Of a DNA stretch of 64,000 nucleotides, positions 50,505 to 61,510 are shown piece after piece. Made by a program: the position numbers and the translations under genes. This stretch comes from Aporrectodea caliginosa (Eukaryota > Annelida > Clitellata > Crassiclitellata > Lumbricidae). Positions within the stretch are counted from its first letter, which is position 1. Every line of letters starts with the position of its first letter. The notes beneath the pieces are model-generated. The model saw nothing but the letters and a program-made list of their open reading frames with translations. It was not told the origin of the DNA and did not search any database. The stretch covers positions 1,531,001 to 1,595,000 of the forward strand of contig JACEVL010006441.1 of assembly GCA_020284085.1 (NCBI GenBank), in the 5' to 3' direction.

Positions 50505-50700
50505 CATTCATTCATTCTGAACATTTATATAGCACCCCTTCAAGAACCTACTCAGGAGCACTACCAGCCCAGCCAGGAGTAAAGAAAAAGACTTGAGCGA
50601 CTTTTAAAAACCCTGCCGGGTGGACCATGAGTGGAGCTCAAGTCGTAGGACATTCCAGATGGAAGGGCCCATACCTGAAAAAGCAACGGTGCTGCTTAAT
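50505..50700 (-). mobile_element. Retroposon end with TTTATATAGC terminus
   Basis: CATTCATTCATTCTG tail, then ACATTTATATAGCACCCCTT, CAAGAACCTACTCAGGAG and body words CATTCCAGATGGAAGGGCC shared with 42503-43020 and 62125-62340. Confidence 0.55.
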
Positions 50701-50884
50701 ATATGTATGGTTTACAATCACTTTACATGCAAAATTATCTTGAGCAAAATATTGCAAAAGAATTTTGAATTTGTTGTAGATTTTGAGACATCTGCAGCTG
50801 CCTGTTGTTAATGGAGAAAGCATGAAATTTGTCTGCCTACTGAGTACTCAATGAGGTAAGAATAGCACTATAGACAATTATAAA

Positions 50885-51090
50885 GGCCATGTATCCCAGA
50901 TGCTGGAACGGTCTTCCTCCTGCCCTGCGAGCGGCTAACACAATTGACTCCTTCAAATCCGGACTCAAGACTTATTTGTTTTCTAAGGCCTACCCTGCTG
51001 TTACAGTTGACTGTAAGGCGCCCTTGTAACGGCATGGCTGTGTTACGGCGCCATATAAATTGTCACTGTTATATTATTATTATTATTATT
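50885..51090 (+). mobile_element. LINE 3' end
   Basis: Reads PRCWNGLPPALRAANTIDSF then KSGLKTYLFSKAYPAV, followed by TTACGGCGCCATATAAATTG and (ATT)n. Confidence 0.7.
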
Positions 51091-51641
51091 ATTTTCAAGT
51101 TGGCTTGCGATCATTGTATCTGTTTGGGAAATGTTTTTTCAACATCACTGATGCAATAACACATGTATCATCCTTGCAACTTCATTGCAAATGATTATCA
51201 CACTCATATTTTGGTATTCTTGTATGCAAATGACTGAAGCATGTTGGATGCATGGTTGAAGTTTGCTGAATGATGCAAACATTGATGTAAACTTTGTAAA
51301 GACTAAAGAGGGGGACTTTCCTTTATTCTGACTTATCAAAAGCATCCCAGGCAAGCATCATTTGTGTAGAGGTTAACTCCTTGGTTAGTCTTATCTGTCT
51401 CACTGCAGCTACATATTTTAATCCTGTTTAAGTATTATTGCTGTCGTTAGGTCTGAAGGTTAATGGCGTAACAGTAATCAATTTTTACACATAAAAGTTT
51501 TTATAGAATAGGCCTAGATGTTTACATTTCTTATATTTTTGACTTGTTCCACTCATGTATTAAGCTATAATTTTATGTCAAGCACAATATTTTGGATCAT
51601 TGAAGGAGCACTCTGTTGAATTTAACTTTTCGATGTTTTAG

Positions 51642-51866
51642 GAGCCGTCATCAAATTATGTGGTGATTCATCTCCAAAAAATGATTGAGGCAAACCCTGT
51701 GAGCGCCGATGGCAAAGAGGTGGTGTCTCAGATTGTGGACAGACGTCTGATTGCCACCTACTTCATTCTGGACATAGCATTCCCTCCTACTTTGAGAAAA
51801 CATTATGTTGCTTACAAAGATGTCTTTTCGATTTGGAGTCATTGGAGAAGGCTCCAATATCTGTAG
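51642..51866 (+). CDS. Candidate terminal exon of an unrecognised plus-strand gene
   Basis: After gatgttttag the frame reads PSSNYVVIHLQKMIEANP, VVSQIVDRRLIATYFILDIA, then FPPTLRKHYVAYKDVF and stops at TAG (51866). Composition is protein-like over 73 codons and differs from the surrounding LINE fragments. Family not recognised. Could be the last exon of the gene suggested at 49960-50124 or a fragment of an unfamiliar transposon. Confidence 0.3.
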   Translation, partial: EPSSNYVVIHLQKMIEANPVSADGKEVVSQIVDRRLIATYFILDIAFPPTLRKHYVAYKDVFSIWSHWRRLQYL

Positions 51867-52214
51867 TTAGACTCCAGAATGAACTATTAAGAAAAATGTG
51901 ATTACATTGTAATGGATTAGTTAAACAGCAAATTCTAATTCTGATCGATTAGCTTTTGCCTGATCCTAATTGTAAATGAGAATCAATTTTTATCTAATTG
52001 CCGTATTAGGTTTTAAATTATGTTAAGAAAGAGTTAACTGTTGTCAGCTTGATTCAGTCAAAGCTACGAATTTCTGAAGTGGAAAATGAAGGCATTAAGT
52101 ATTAAGTACTGTAATAATAATGACTTGTTAGTTAAAATGTACGACAAACCCATGCAGTTAAGACTCTGTAGTTAAGATGAAAATGTACAACTAACTATAA
52201 CCAATCATCCTTCC

Positions 52215-52432
52215 ACCAATGATAATTATAGGGCACCTTAGGTAACGGGACTCGTCCCTTGTAGGGTTTCCTGCTGTGAGATCAACTGGACAATTTTGAG
52301 ACGTTTGATCTGAACCTATATTTGCAAGACACTGCATTATTGTTCTCTTTTCTATGTGTAATCGTTACTCCATGTCACGTCACATTTGTTATCTCATAAT
52401 AAACTGATTTTGATTTGATTTGATTTAGAATA
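52215..52432 (+). mobile_element. LINE 3' UTR end
   Basis: GGCACCTTAGGTAACGGGAC, TCGTCCCTTGTAGGG, then AATAAACTGATTTTG and (ATTTG)n. Plus-strand relative of 62345-62530. Confidence 0.5.
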
Positions 52433-52634
52433 ATTATTATGGATACATTCACAGAGTATAAAGCTGAAGATTGTTCTAGTAAATATATCATTGAAATTTT
52501 CCTGTTCTAATATAGTGCTGTATTGAATATTTTCACTAATTACTACCACTGAAGGAAATGTCACGGTTCCATCTATGGAATTCTACTAGAGTCCATGGAA
52601 GTAACACTGAAGGTTCCATATATAGTACCCTACA

Positions 52635-53060
52635 CAGTTTGCTTTCAAGTATCCTCAGCTTGTAAAGTAGTATCCTAGAAAGCATGCTTTTAAAGTATCA
52701 TGAGGTTGCCAAGTAGTATAGCTTAGCTTACTTTTGAAGCTTAGTTTTGAAGTACCAAGAGTTTGCATAGTAGTAACCTGGACTGTGCTGGACAGCTTAC
52801 TTTCGAAGTATGAAGAGCTTGCCAAGTAGTGACCTAGCCAGCTTACTCTCGAAGTATGAAGAGCTTGCCAAATAGTGACCTATAACCAGCTTACATTCAA
52901 AGTATCAAGAGCTTGCCATATGGTAACCAAGACAGCTTACTTTTGAAGTATCAAGAGCTTGCCAAATAGTAACCTGGCCAGCTTACTTTCAAAGTATCAA
53001 GAGCTTGTCATAATTATGGTAACCTAGACAGCTTACTTTCGAAGTAACCTGCACAGCTTG
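52635..53060 (+). repeat. Minisatellite, ~46-bp unit, about nine copies
   Basis: Repeated AGCTTACTTTCGAAGTATCA then AGAGCTTGCCAAATAGTAAC CTGG-type units with 10-25% divergence between copies; outer copies are more diverged. Each unit has TTCGAA. Non-coding. Confidence 0.85.
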
Positions 53061-53194
53061 CAATTTGATACGGTTGAAAGTGGACAAGTCAAAGTAAGCA
53101 TAAGATTAAGCTTACCATTTGACAAAGTTCGGATTTAGAGTATATATCATGTAATCCTTGCTGCGTAGGCCTATTCAGTTTGAATTGATAAACG

Positions 53195-53528
53195 AATATC
53201 ATTATTATTATTATTCCTTTTCACCAACTAGCACAGCTATAATGTCACTAGAAAGTGCACATGACAGAGCGTATTTAAGGCTCTTGTGGTTAAGATCGTT
53301 TCATCACTTGTTCTAGACAATTTAATTTTCGTTGTGCTCTGTCACCATCTGGTTCAATCGTTTTTGATCTTGGTAATTCTTCTTGGGAATTGCTATGTGG
53401 GTGACCCTCCTATAGAAGGTCCTCCATCCCTTCTATAGGCCTCCCTTTGTCGCCAATGTATTTGATTACTTTACATTTGCTGACTTTTGTAACAATTTGT
53501 TGCAATAAAATACTTGATTGATTGACAG
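53195..53528 (+). mobile_element. Retroposon 3' end with (ATTG) tail
   Basis: (ATT)n then non-coding sequence closing TTGTAACAATTTGTTGCAAT, AAAATACTTGATTGATTGA. Polyadenylation signal AATAAA and a tetranucleotide tail suggest a LINE 3' end. Confidence 0.4.
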
Positions 53529-53544
53529 TGTAATGCATGCATGG

Positions 53545-53700
53545 TCAGCATGCTGTCCTGTCAACCGACCAGAGGTTGGAGGGGTTCAAATCCTTGGCAT
53601 GCAGCCAACTCAGCTATAATGACAGCACAATGTCAGTGATAAGATAAGACGGCGACGATTGGCCGTCAGCCCTCATAGGCAAAGCTGAATATTCACAGAT
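53545..53700 (+). mobile_element. tRNA-derived SINE, family B fragment
   Basis: GGTCAGCATGCTGTCCTGTC, GGGGTTCAAATCC, CAACTCAGCTATAATG and GTCAGTGATAAGATAAGACG match the family in order; 3' tail lost. Confidence 0.6.
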
Positions 53701-54690
53701 GCTTGGCAAACAAAAGAATGTCGTTGAAATATTATATTGGTATACTAACTTATATTGCTTTGGATCTTTCGGCGACTTGACGACATCCACAGCGACGTCC
53801 ATGAGGAATGAAGAGGTAATGGAGTCTAGATATGTATATGCTATGTATACCGTCTATATAGCCAAATGGTACTTGCGAGCGTCTATAGTATTCCAGTGTA
53901 TACAGTGAACGCTGGACGAGTATATATATGCCTAGCGACCGACGAACCATATATAGCCGTATATACCTCGAGCGCAAGTTTCCGACAGGCCTCTACAGAT
54001 GCATCACATCGATGGCGCTATAGTTACCGTGTTTGACAACCGGTTTTAACCTCTACACAGCTAAAAACGATTCATTATCATTAACTCCTTTGCGCAGTGT
54101 ATATACGCCTATATTTTTCCCGCTTCCACCGAGATTTTCAATTAGTCACTATGTCTTCAAAATTACGCTGGTTGTCTTTTCCAGCTCTGGTCCATTTCAA
54201 AGTTGCCGTCCTTATACGCAAGACGCTTCGTGCATGGTCTAGTCTAGAGACGAGCTCTGTTACGATAATCTTTGGTGGTAATCCACGGCAGTCGAACGAT
54301 TCACCAATTACGCGATTCTTTAAAGTCGTCGTTCTGTCTACAACTGCATTTGACAACTTAAATTCGCGAGCGCATACATGTAAACCGGAGCCATCCTTTT
54401 ATCGAAATTTTTTAACTTCTCCAGGTAATTCATCAACAAATATGACCTTTCTGAACTGAAGCTTATACTGACGTCATTAACTAATTTTCGTTTTAAGAAC
54501 CATCGCTTCCTATAATGACGTCATTGTGCCGTCTAACGCCATCTAGGTATTGCCAAAAATACTCAGATATCAGTACTTTATTACGCCCGAAGGCAGAAAC
54601 AAAACATACATGCACAAATCTGAATAAACAATATCAAACGCACAGACTGCGAAAATGTTCGTAAAGATCATTTATGCAACTATATATCAA
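53701..54690. other. Unassigned, ORF-rich
   Basis: 54097-54459 is open on both strands. The minus frame (54138-54450) reads KDGSGLHVCAREFKLSNAV, VDRTTTLKNRVIGESFDCRG and LPPKIIVTELVSRLDHARS before a stop. It is preceded by an in-frame TAA and then by FRKVIFVDELPGEVKKFR. It looks more protein-like than the plus frame but I do not recognise it. Confidence 0.3.
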
Positions 54691-55320
54691 TCAATCAATC
54701 AAAACTCTTTATTGAAGCCAAATGAAATCACATAACATTTCAACATAAAATAACAGGATTGGCCGCAAGAGGAGTCCCAAAAGGGATCAAGATCCCGCTA
54801 ACTAGGGACACCTAGGGGCCGTCCATAAAGTACGTCACGCTCCAGGGGGAGGGGGGGTTTAAGAAAGTGTGACAGTTTGTGACAGGGGGGGGGAGGGGGT
54901 CAGGCCATGTGTGACGTCACACATTTATTTTTTTAAATTTTATTTATAATTTATTTTTAATTTTTTAGTAGAATTTCATAGCTTTAAAAATAATTTTCAA
55001 AAATTTTCTGAAACATTTTAATTAGTTTTATGTCAAAATAGCATGAAATGCATATCTCCTGAATGTGTTTTCACGATTCCTCTCGCTAGGAGTGCTAGTA
55101 ATAATGCTGTTGCGAAGCCTTGTTTATGTATTAGCCTTGCTTTCGGAAGTATTATTATTTCTATGTTCGAAAGTGTGACGTACTTTAGGGGGGTCCGAGT
55201 TTTGTGACAGTTTGTGACAGGGGAGGGGGGTAAAAATGGTCAAAAATAGCGTGACGTACTTTATGGACGGCCCCTAGAACAACATTTCGGAAATTTGAAT
55301 TATAAGCTAAATCCTTGACA
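54690..55320 (-). mobile_element. LINE 3' UTR end, interrupted by GGGGCCGTCC MITE
   Basis: ATCAATCAATCAATC tail, CTTTATTGAAGCC, AGTCCCAAAAGGGATCAAGA and TCCCGCTAACTAGGGACACC, the same block as at 62345-62530. The MITE at 54815-55274 is inserted after CACC-TA. Confidence 0.55.
54815..55274. mobile_element. TA-flanked MITE with GGGGCCGTCC ends
   Basis: Ends GGGGCCGTCCATAAAGTACG then TCACGC, and GCGTGACGTACTTTATGGAC then GGCCCC, are perfect inverted repeats next to TA dinucleotides (54813-54814, 55275-55276). G-rich runs and GTGTGACAGTTTGTGACAGG words repeat inside. A mariner/Tc1-like superfamily origin fits the TA target, but no transposase is present. It interrupts a minus-strand LINE 3' end. 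Confidence 0.7.
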
Positions 55321-55425
55321 AACAGTACAACATCAAGTTTCGTACAGCAATGCAAACAATATAGTACATAGTACACAGTAAATGATTAATTCGATTCAAA
55401 ACACTATGAACATATAACAAAAAAT

Positions 55426-55470
55426 CTTCCTCCTCCTCCTCCTCCTCCTCCTCCTCCTCCTCCTCCTCCT
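55426..55470. repeat. (TCC)n microsatellite
   Basis: Fifteen CCT/TCC units; a polyglutamate reading on the minus strand is an artefact. Confidence 0.9.
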
Positions 55471-56060
55471 TCTCCTGCTTATCCTGTTGCATTCTCTGAA
55501 CGTTAACTTCGTTAAGCCGAAAACCGATGATCTGCTATACCAAGGTTATAGTACGTGCAACATTTCCGCCTCAACTGTTTTCCCCCAGAAACATGGCAAC
55601 ATAATTGTATATAATTTATATGCATACATATATATATTATAATTATACGCGTGCACTCTACTTTAAACTTTAAAACTGTATACTTGAACTATAGTATATA
55701 TTATAGGCTACATAAAATTTCATGTATAGGCCATATTAGAACGAAATCGTTTCTAAACTTGAGCCAAATCTATCAAAAATTGAAAAATTCTTACAATAGG
55801 CTATACATGTAAGCGTATACACTGCACAGGGCAGGCAAGTCGACACTGACAGCTACACACTTTGTGTCAGAAACCACACTATATTTAGGTGCTGATTAGC
55901 TCTATATATAGTATAGGCTGTATACGCTATAGCAAATGTAAAGCCAAAGCAGTTCATCACCGTATACATAGGTCTATAGTTTCAGTCATGGGCGTCCGCA
56001 GGAAATATTAGGGAGCAAATTTTTTTTTGGGGGGGAGGGAGTTTTGAATAGATATAGGTG

Positions 56061-56394
56061 TCCGTCGTATCAACTCATAACAGTGTTACCATTACCCTAA
56101 ACCCATAAGATATAGACATTTTTGGCATCCACCGATTGGACCTAAGCGGGTTATAGTAACTAGTAAGCCCTAAGGGATCATGTGCATATCGGGAAAAAGA
56201 TAATAGGCACTATATAGGCTATAGGGCCCTAGCAGTCTGTAGGCCTATTATCTTTTGCCTATCCCGCGATATGCACATGATCCCTTAGGGCTTACTAGTT
56301 ACTATAACCCGCTTAGGTCCAATCGGTGGAAGTAAAAATGTCTACATCTTAGGGGTTTAGGGTAATGGTAACACTGGCGGGTTGATACAACGGA
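56061..56394. mobile_element. 334-bp foldback (inverted-repeat) element
   Basis: Two arms of about 140 bp are nearly perfect reverse complements, from TCCGTCGTATCAAC on the left to GTTGATACAACGGA on the right. They include CAGTGTTACCATTACCC / GGGTAATGGTAACACTG and CTAAGCGGGTTATAGTAACT. The loop is near 56205-56240. No coding content. It may be a hAT-like foldback (CAGTG ends at 56081 and 56376), but no 8-bp duplication was seen. Confidence 0.8.
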
Positions 56395-56399
56395 CCCGG

Positions 56400-56625
56400 A
56401 ATCGCTTCCCGGTACCCTCCCAAGGATGCAAAGGTCGACTCAGCCTTTTCATTCTATAGGTGGCGTTGAAAAAATGAGCAGTAGGACGTGATGGGCGCCT
56501 TGCATGGCTGCCAAACAGTTAAATTCGACTCCTGTAATAACTTGTGAAGTTGTGATCATCCGTTCATACTATGAATTGTAATCATCCTGCGTACTTGTTA
56601 GTTTGACAAAAATAAACAAAGATTA
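56400..56625 (+). mobile_element. SINE-like repeat with GGTCGACTCAGCC box
   Basis: AAGGTCGACTCAGCCTTTTC, GGCGTTGAAAAAATGAGCAG and a tail ending in AATAAACAAAGATTATTATT. The GTCGACT(C/T)...GATAAAATGAG(C/T)A pattern resembles a SINE class widespread in marine invertebrates; assignment is from memory of pattern only. Confidence 0.4.
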
Positions 56626-56883
56626 TTATTTTTTTTTTTTTTTTTTTTATGCCCCGAGGTATAGATGCAGAATCCCTCAGGGACTTAGATATTACTAGCT
56701 GATGTAATTATTATTATTATTATTATTATTTTATTATTATTATTATCACAAATTTATTTATTCATAAAACCAACAAACTTATGTACAGACTGATTAAAAA
56801 GTAGGCTAACTGTTTTCAATATTTGTATAAGCCTTCGATCAGTCCTGTTGGTTATATGAATTGTTGCAATCTGTGGTGCCTAA

Positions 56884-56982
<99 letters not shown>

Positions 56983-57018
56983 GTAATAATAATGTTATTA
57001 TTATTATTATTATTATTT
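56884..57018. repeat. (AAT)n / (ATT)n microsatellite
   Basis: About 28 AAT units change to ATT units after 56970, giving a self-complementary structure. It adjoins the LINE C-terminal copy at 57020-57110. Confidence 0.9.
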
Positions 57019-57019
57019 T

Positions 57020-57110
57020 AATTCGTCTGGAACGGCACCTATTCGTCGTTGAGATCCAGTGTGGCAAAAGTACCGCGGAAAGCCACCGCATTGAACCGCT
57101 GGATCATTAC
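57020..57110 (-). mobile_element. Second copy of the same LINE's C-terminus
   Basis: Minus strand reads IQRFNAVAFRGTFATLDLND E-stop, homologous to VQRFNAVACFG at the end of the relic at 57398-58082. It is followed on the minus strand by an (AAT)n/(ATT)n tract, consistent with triplet tails of this LINE. Confidence 0.6.
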
Positions 57111-57133
57111 ACATATTATGCGTTATTATTGTT

Positions 57134-57169
<36 letters not shown>

Positions 57170-57316
57170 ATTACTACTACTATTATTTAATAATAATATT
57201 CTTTATTGAAACAATCCGGTTGACAAAATTATTATTATTATTATTATTATTATTATTTTTTTTTTAAAGTGCCCTGAGGTATACTTCATTCCCCATGCAG
57301 GGGCTTAGACATTATA

Positions 57317-57380
<64 letters not shown>

Positions 57381-57397
57381 AAACCATTATTGTTCCT

Positions 57398-58082
57398 CTA
57401 AAATAAGAGTTCTATAGGGCCCCATTGTACACCAAAGCATGCGACAGCGTTGAACCGCTGGACAGTAACCGAGATCTTTTGAAACAGGAAGAAGGTTTCT
57501 TGTGGATCTTCCGTTGTTCTGGTCAACCGTCTGCCGAGTTCCTTGATGAAAGCCAGGCCCTCCTGGTCCAAAGGTCCCATCGTCTCTATCGCGATTGGAG
57601 TAAAAAGGTATCTTGTTTGAAGCTCCTCGTATTTGTTCTTCTTCCTATAATCGTGGCTATTTCCGCCGCTCCTCCAGCCGCTCCATCTGTCTCAACCAAG
57701 TACGACGGCGCAAAAGTGTCTACGATTGTGACATCCCAAAAATCAGCGAACGCCCGTTGTTCCATGGAATCAGGGTTTGGCCATCTGGTCTTTTCCCATC
57801 CAGTCGGGCGAGGCCAGCCGGTTCCCTGATCGACGGTGTACCTGCCCTGATGAGGCTGCGTAGCACGATTTCATTGATTGAAGAGTGTCTGGCTTGTCTG
57901 CCGAAACCCAACTTGCAAGCCATTCCGTGCGATCCTCTGGCTGAAACCATTGTACCACATGCACATGTGTGTGGGACACAGATGACCGCCCCCAATCTCA
58001 AGCCCACCGCTACCCTCATATCTTCGTCATTGAGTCTTAAGCCTTGAGATGCTAGAGGTAGGGCGAATAGCCAGTTCGAGGC
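57398..58082 (-). mobile_element. LINE C-terminal relic with CCHC-like motif and PD..D block
   Basis: Minus strand, three frames joined by shifts: NWLFALPLASQGLRLNDEDM and RVAVGLRLG; then CVPHTCACG...RGSHGMAC, a Cys/His cluster; ARHSSINEIVLRSL; EPAGLARLDGKRPDG; WDVTIVDTFAPSYL; and the end GLAFIKELGRRLTRTTEDPQ, FFLFQKISVTVQRFNAVA. A Cys/His cluster followed by RH...N and PD...D resembles the restriction-like endonuclease region of R2/NeSL-type LINEs. At least two frameshifts. 3' side runs into (ATT)n at 57319-57380. Confidence 0.6.
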
Positions 58083-58084
58083 GT

Positions 58085-58085
<1 letters not shown>

Positions 58086-58169
<84 letters not shown>

Positions 58170-58171
58170 GT
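58086..58171. repeat. (ATT)n microsatellite
   Basis: About 28 uninterrupted ATT units beside the LINE relic. Similar shorter tracts lie at 57319-57380, 57130-57170 (TTG), 57230-57256, 56707-56748, 25741-25772, 25836-25868, 3181-3236 and 5021-5048. Confidence 0.9.
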
Positions 58172-58179
58172 TTATTATT

Positions 58180-58970
58180 AGATGCATGCATGGGGTTGGC
58201 TTAAAATCGCCCAATTAGGGTATACGGCGAGTGTCCACGGAAGGCGACAGCATGACGACTGATCGGCGCTGGAAAAGATTATATATTTATTATTATTGAA
58301 CATTGGTTACCATTGTAATACTGTACTATATTCCTATAGTGGTACGGAGCGACGGGTGGCCACGTGCATACCACATGTGGTCGTACACAAGGAGACCGAC
58401 ACATAAAGCACAGATCGTTTAACGACGTCCTCGTATCTTCTTGCCTATCATCTTTCCGTATACCCCATCCGTCTAGTTGTTTACCCCTAAGCAAACACCC
58501 AGACCGTTCTGTGTGACTCGGTATACCCCACGGAGACATAAGACGAAATTCCAGTACCCGGCGTCGTCCCAATCAGAAGCTAAATTGGGCGAAAACACCG
58601 CACGACAGGCCGCCTCCACCCCTCCTTTCTGCCTATTAGCCGTCTAATGAAACGAGCGTAGGCTTAACTGCAGCAAGCAGTTTGATCCACCGCATGACTA
58701 GCGCAGTTTAGACAGCGACTATGCATGGCAATCGGAGTGTTCTATAGTATGTAACTTATGAAGCGGTGATAACGAAAATAATTATTCTGTTGGATGCCAA
58801 CAGACTATAATTTCTGTCTCGTGAATTTGAAATGGTTTTGAAGTCAAAGTATCATAATAACGTCTTTAAAACGTTTTCAAAGCGACCGAGCTTAAATACG
58901 TGAACGGCGGCACCAATGACGCCTGCTCTTTGGGAAATGCGACACATAGATAAGGGCCTATGCAATATTT
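58180..58970. other. No gene seen
   Basis: Unique-looking sequence with a stop-bounded minus ORF at 58279-58572 of unknown relevance. Confidence 0.35.
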
Positions 58971-58974
58971 TTAG

Positions 58975-59310
58975 TGTGAGTGAGTGAGTGAGTTTGGAAG
59001 TGAGTGTATTGATGAAGCTGAGTGTACCCATGCTTCAGTGGTGAGTGAGTGCTCTGGAGTGAGTTGTGAAACAGTGAGTTAATGAGTGAGTGAGTGATAG
59101 AGTGAGTGATTGTAAGTGAGTGAGTGAACTGAGTGAGTAAGTAAAGTGAGTTAACTGAGTGAGTGATAAGAGCTAGTGAACTAGCTAGTGAGTGAACGAA
59201 TGAGTAAATGAAAGAGTGAATGAAAGAGTGAGTTAAGCGAGCGATAACGAGTGAATGAAAGAGTGAATGAAAGAGAAAATGAAACTGTGAATGAAAGAGT
59301 GAGTGAGCGA
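58975..59310 (+). repeat. Degenerate (GTGA)n region
   Basis: Roughly 330 bp of GAGTGAGTGAGT with drift to GAATGAAAGAGTGAAT. AGTGAGTGAC recurs at 59767. No coding potential. Confidence 0.8.
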
Positions 59311-59319
59311 GCGGAGTGG

Positions 59320-60595
59320 TCTATGTAAGGATGAAGGAAAGAGACAGAAGGATCCTGTTGCGCAGCTGTACGGGTGGGTTGTGTGTGATTAGGTTGCGAG
59401 AATTTGGAAGGCGCTGGAGTGAATGGATCGAGATGCAGATAGCATTTATAGAAAGGTTGGACTTAGCTTTTAAATGGAAAGATATATATACACCGTGAGG
59501 GAACCAAATGTAAGCCAAACTTTAGTATTTCATATAAGTACTTATAACATGAAAACAGTGAGTTAGTAATTTTGTGAAGAAACTCTCAGTAGTATGGTTT
59601 GATTGTTTAATAAGTGCGTGCGTATTCAGTGAGCGAGTCCTTCTGCTTGCACGGAAGCCTGGAGTGAGCTGGCGCCAGGTGGGCAACAGCATCGTCGACA
59701 AGGGCAACGTTTTCTTCAGTGCGCGAGTGACCTTCGTGAGGTGCTACTACCAATGACGCGGTCGACTGAGTGAGTGACGCTAATTTTTCGAAGCAATTTA
59801 GTCTAATCCGCTGGTGGTCCAATGTTTTTCTGAAAACTCTGGTAGAAATTGACGGTTGCAGTAATTGAGGTGGATTCCCTCAAACCTTTTATCATGTGTA
59901 AATCTTCTTACTAAAGGCATTTTTTGAGGAAATTGCTAGTTTCTTGTTTATGTTTTCTATCGTATTATCGTCTGCTTTTTTGAGTAGAAAATATAAACCG
60001 GAAGTTATTAAAAGAAAAAGTAGGAGTCTGTGCGCAGCTTTTTATAAAATATTGTGTAATAAAATATAGTTCAAGTTGTAATAGGATTGCTTATAAAGTT
60101 TAGGTTGGACTTCAGCTTTTTATTGAATCTACCTATATATATATAGCATGCATGCGATGACAAAGGAGCCTGCAGGCGGCATATATATATCCAAACATGA
60201 TGGCAGGTGAGCGACAGGATATACAGGAGACTTGGCGCGTCGCGGATTCAGGAGGGTATGTTTCAAGTCGATGTGCTTGCTATATATACGAAAAGAGGGG
60301 TTTCTTTGTAGCTTTCCAATTTTCTCCCATATTTCCTTCAACGGTATACTGTATATAGGCGTAATAGCCGCTGTTCTAATTAAACATTTCTCGGCAAAAC
60401 CGGTTGGAATAAGGACTCAGCTTATATGCTCCTCAAAATTGTATACCATCAATGTCATCTGCTCTCCGTCATACAACATAATTATTGTACCACATGCATG
60501 CATGCAGCAGAAACAGTCGTTTGATATAATATACATGCACACTATACACAGGACAGAAGTCAAAGACTGCATTATTATCTGTTTCCTTGTTCCCT
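59320..60595. other. No gene seen
   Basis: Short overlapping frames (59316-59498, 59574-59756, 60232-60603) without recognisable family or splice context; ATATATAT and GCATGCATGC runs near 60130-60200 and 60500. Confidence 0.35.
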
Positions 60596-60985
60596 TGTTA
60601 TAATCTGTCTCTTGCATGCCCGGGTTGCCCCTAGATCTGTCTTCTGCATGCCTTCATGCCTGACGGATTATAATCTGTGCCACACCACATTAAGGCCTAT
60701 ATATAGGCCTAATCTGCTTTCTGCATGCCCAGTTTTAAAATCTCTGTCCTATAATGACTCCTATTGTCCTGTAACCAGCGGATTATAGAAACTGTCTTCC
60801 CTCTCGCTTATAATTATAATTAATTATAATTTTGCCCCGCATATAAGTCTACTATAATCTGTATCAGGCTGTATGCGGTAGAATGCCCCACGGATTATAA
60901 TCTCCTCTTTCGTTTATTATAATCTGGCTCCTATCCTGCGAATTAAAATCTGTCTCTTGCCCCAGGAATTATAATCTGGCACCAT
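60596..60985 (+). repeat. Degenerate tandem repeat with TTATAATCTG core
   Basis: About ten irregular units of 25-50 bp built from GATTATAATCTG and TCT(C/T)TTGCATGCCC, with spacing and order drifting. Includes TATATATAGGCC. Confidence 0.65.
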
Positions 60986-61510
60986 GGGCGTCACTTTGTA
61001 TTGTTACGGTGGTGCATGACCGATCATCACCACTTTTAACAGTAGTGGTGACAGTCACCATCAAGTCATAGCCATTTATATTAAAACGTATTTTTTGCAC
61101 TTTTGGATTGAAGCAAGTTCATCGATCGGGACATTGGGAATTGGTATCCCTATTTGGTGATGGATGGGGGATTGGGGAAACCGCCCCCGAGCACAGCACA
61201 AGGGGTGTGTGCAAAATTAGCTTTCAATGGTACCCAGCTCTATGACAAGAACGACTAAAAGCCAACAAGAAACTGAAAGGGGGCGCAGTCATTAAATCTT
61301 GCCCCTGGGCTCCCTAACCTAAACGGATAATACGGCCTTGATTTTACCCTGCATTGGAGGAGTGGAGTAACAATTATTAGAGATCAGGGCATCAGGATTT
61401 AGTAGGCCTAATTGGTGATGGATGGATATTATTCTAGTGATTAACAATTTGGGAAGATTGAGTGTAAGAAGATCGGGAATTAGTAGTAAGTTACGGATGA
61501 ATGGGAATGC

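Noticed and set aside
55307..55492. Polyglutamate ORF on the minus strand
   Set aside because: It is a (TCC)n tract within repeat DNA, not a conserved acidic protein.
56884..57380. CRISPR-like regular repeats
   Set aside because: They are triplet microsatellites without unique spacers, in a eukaryotic genome.
57425..58047. Plus-strand ORFs of 134 and 144 codons
   Set aside because: They are antisense to the LINE C-terminal relic, whose minus-strand reading has recognisable motifs.
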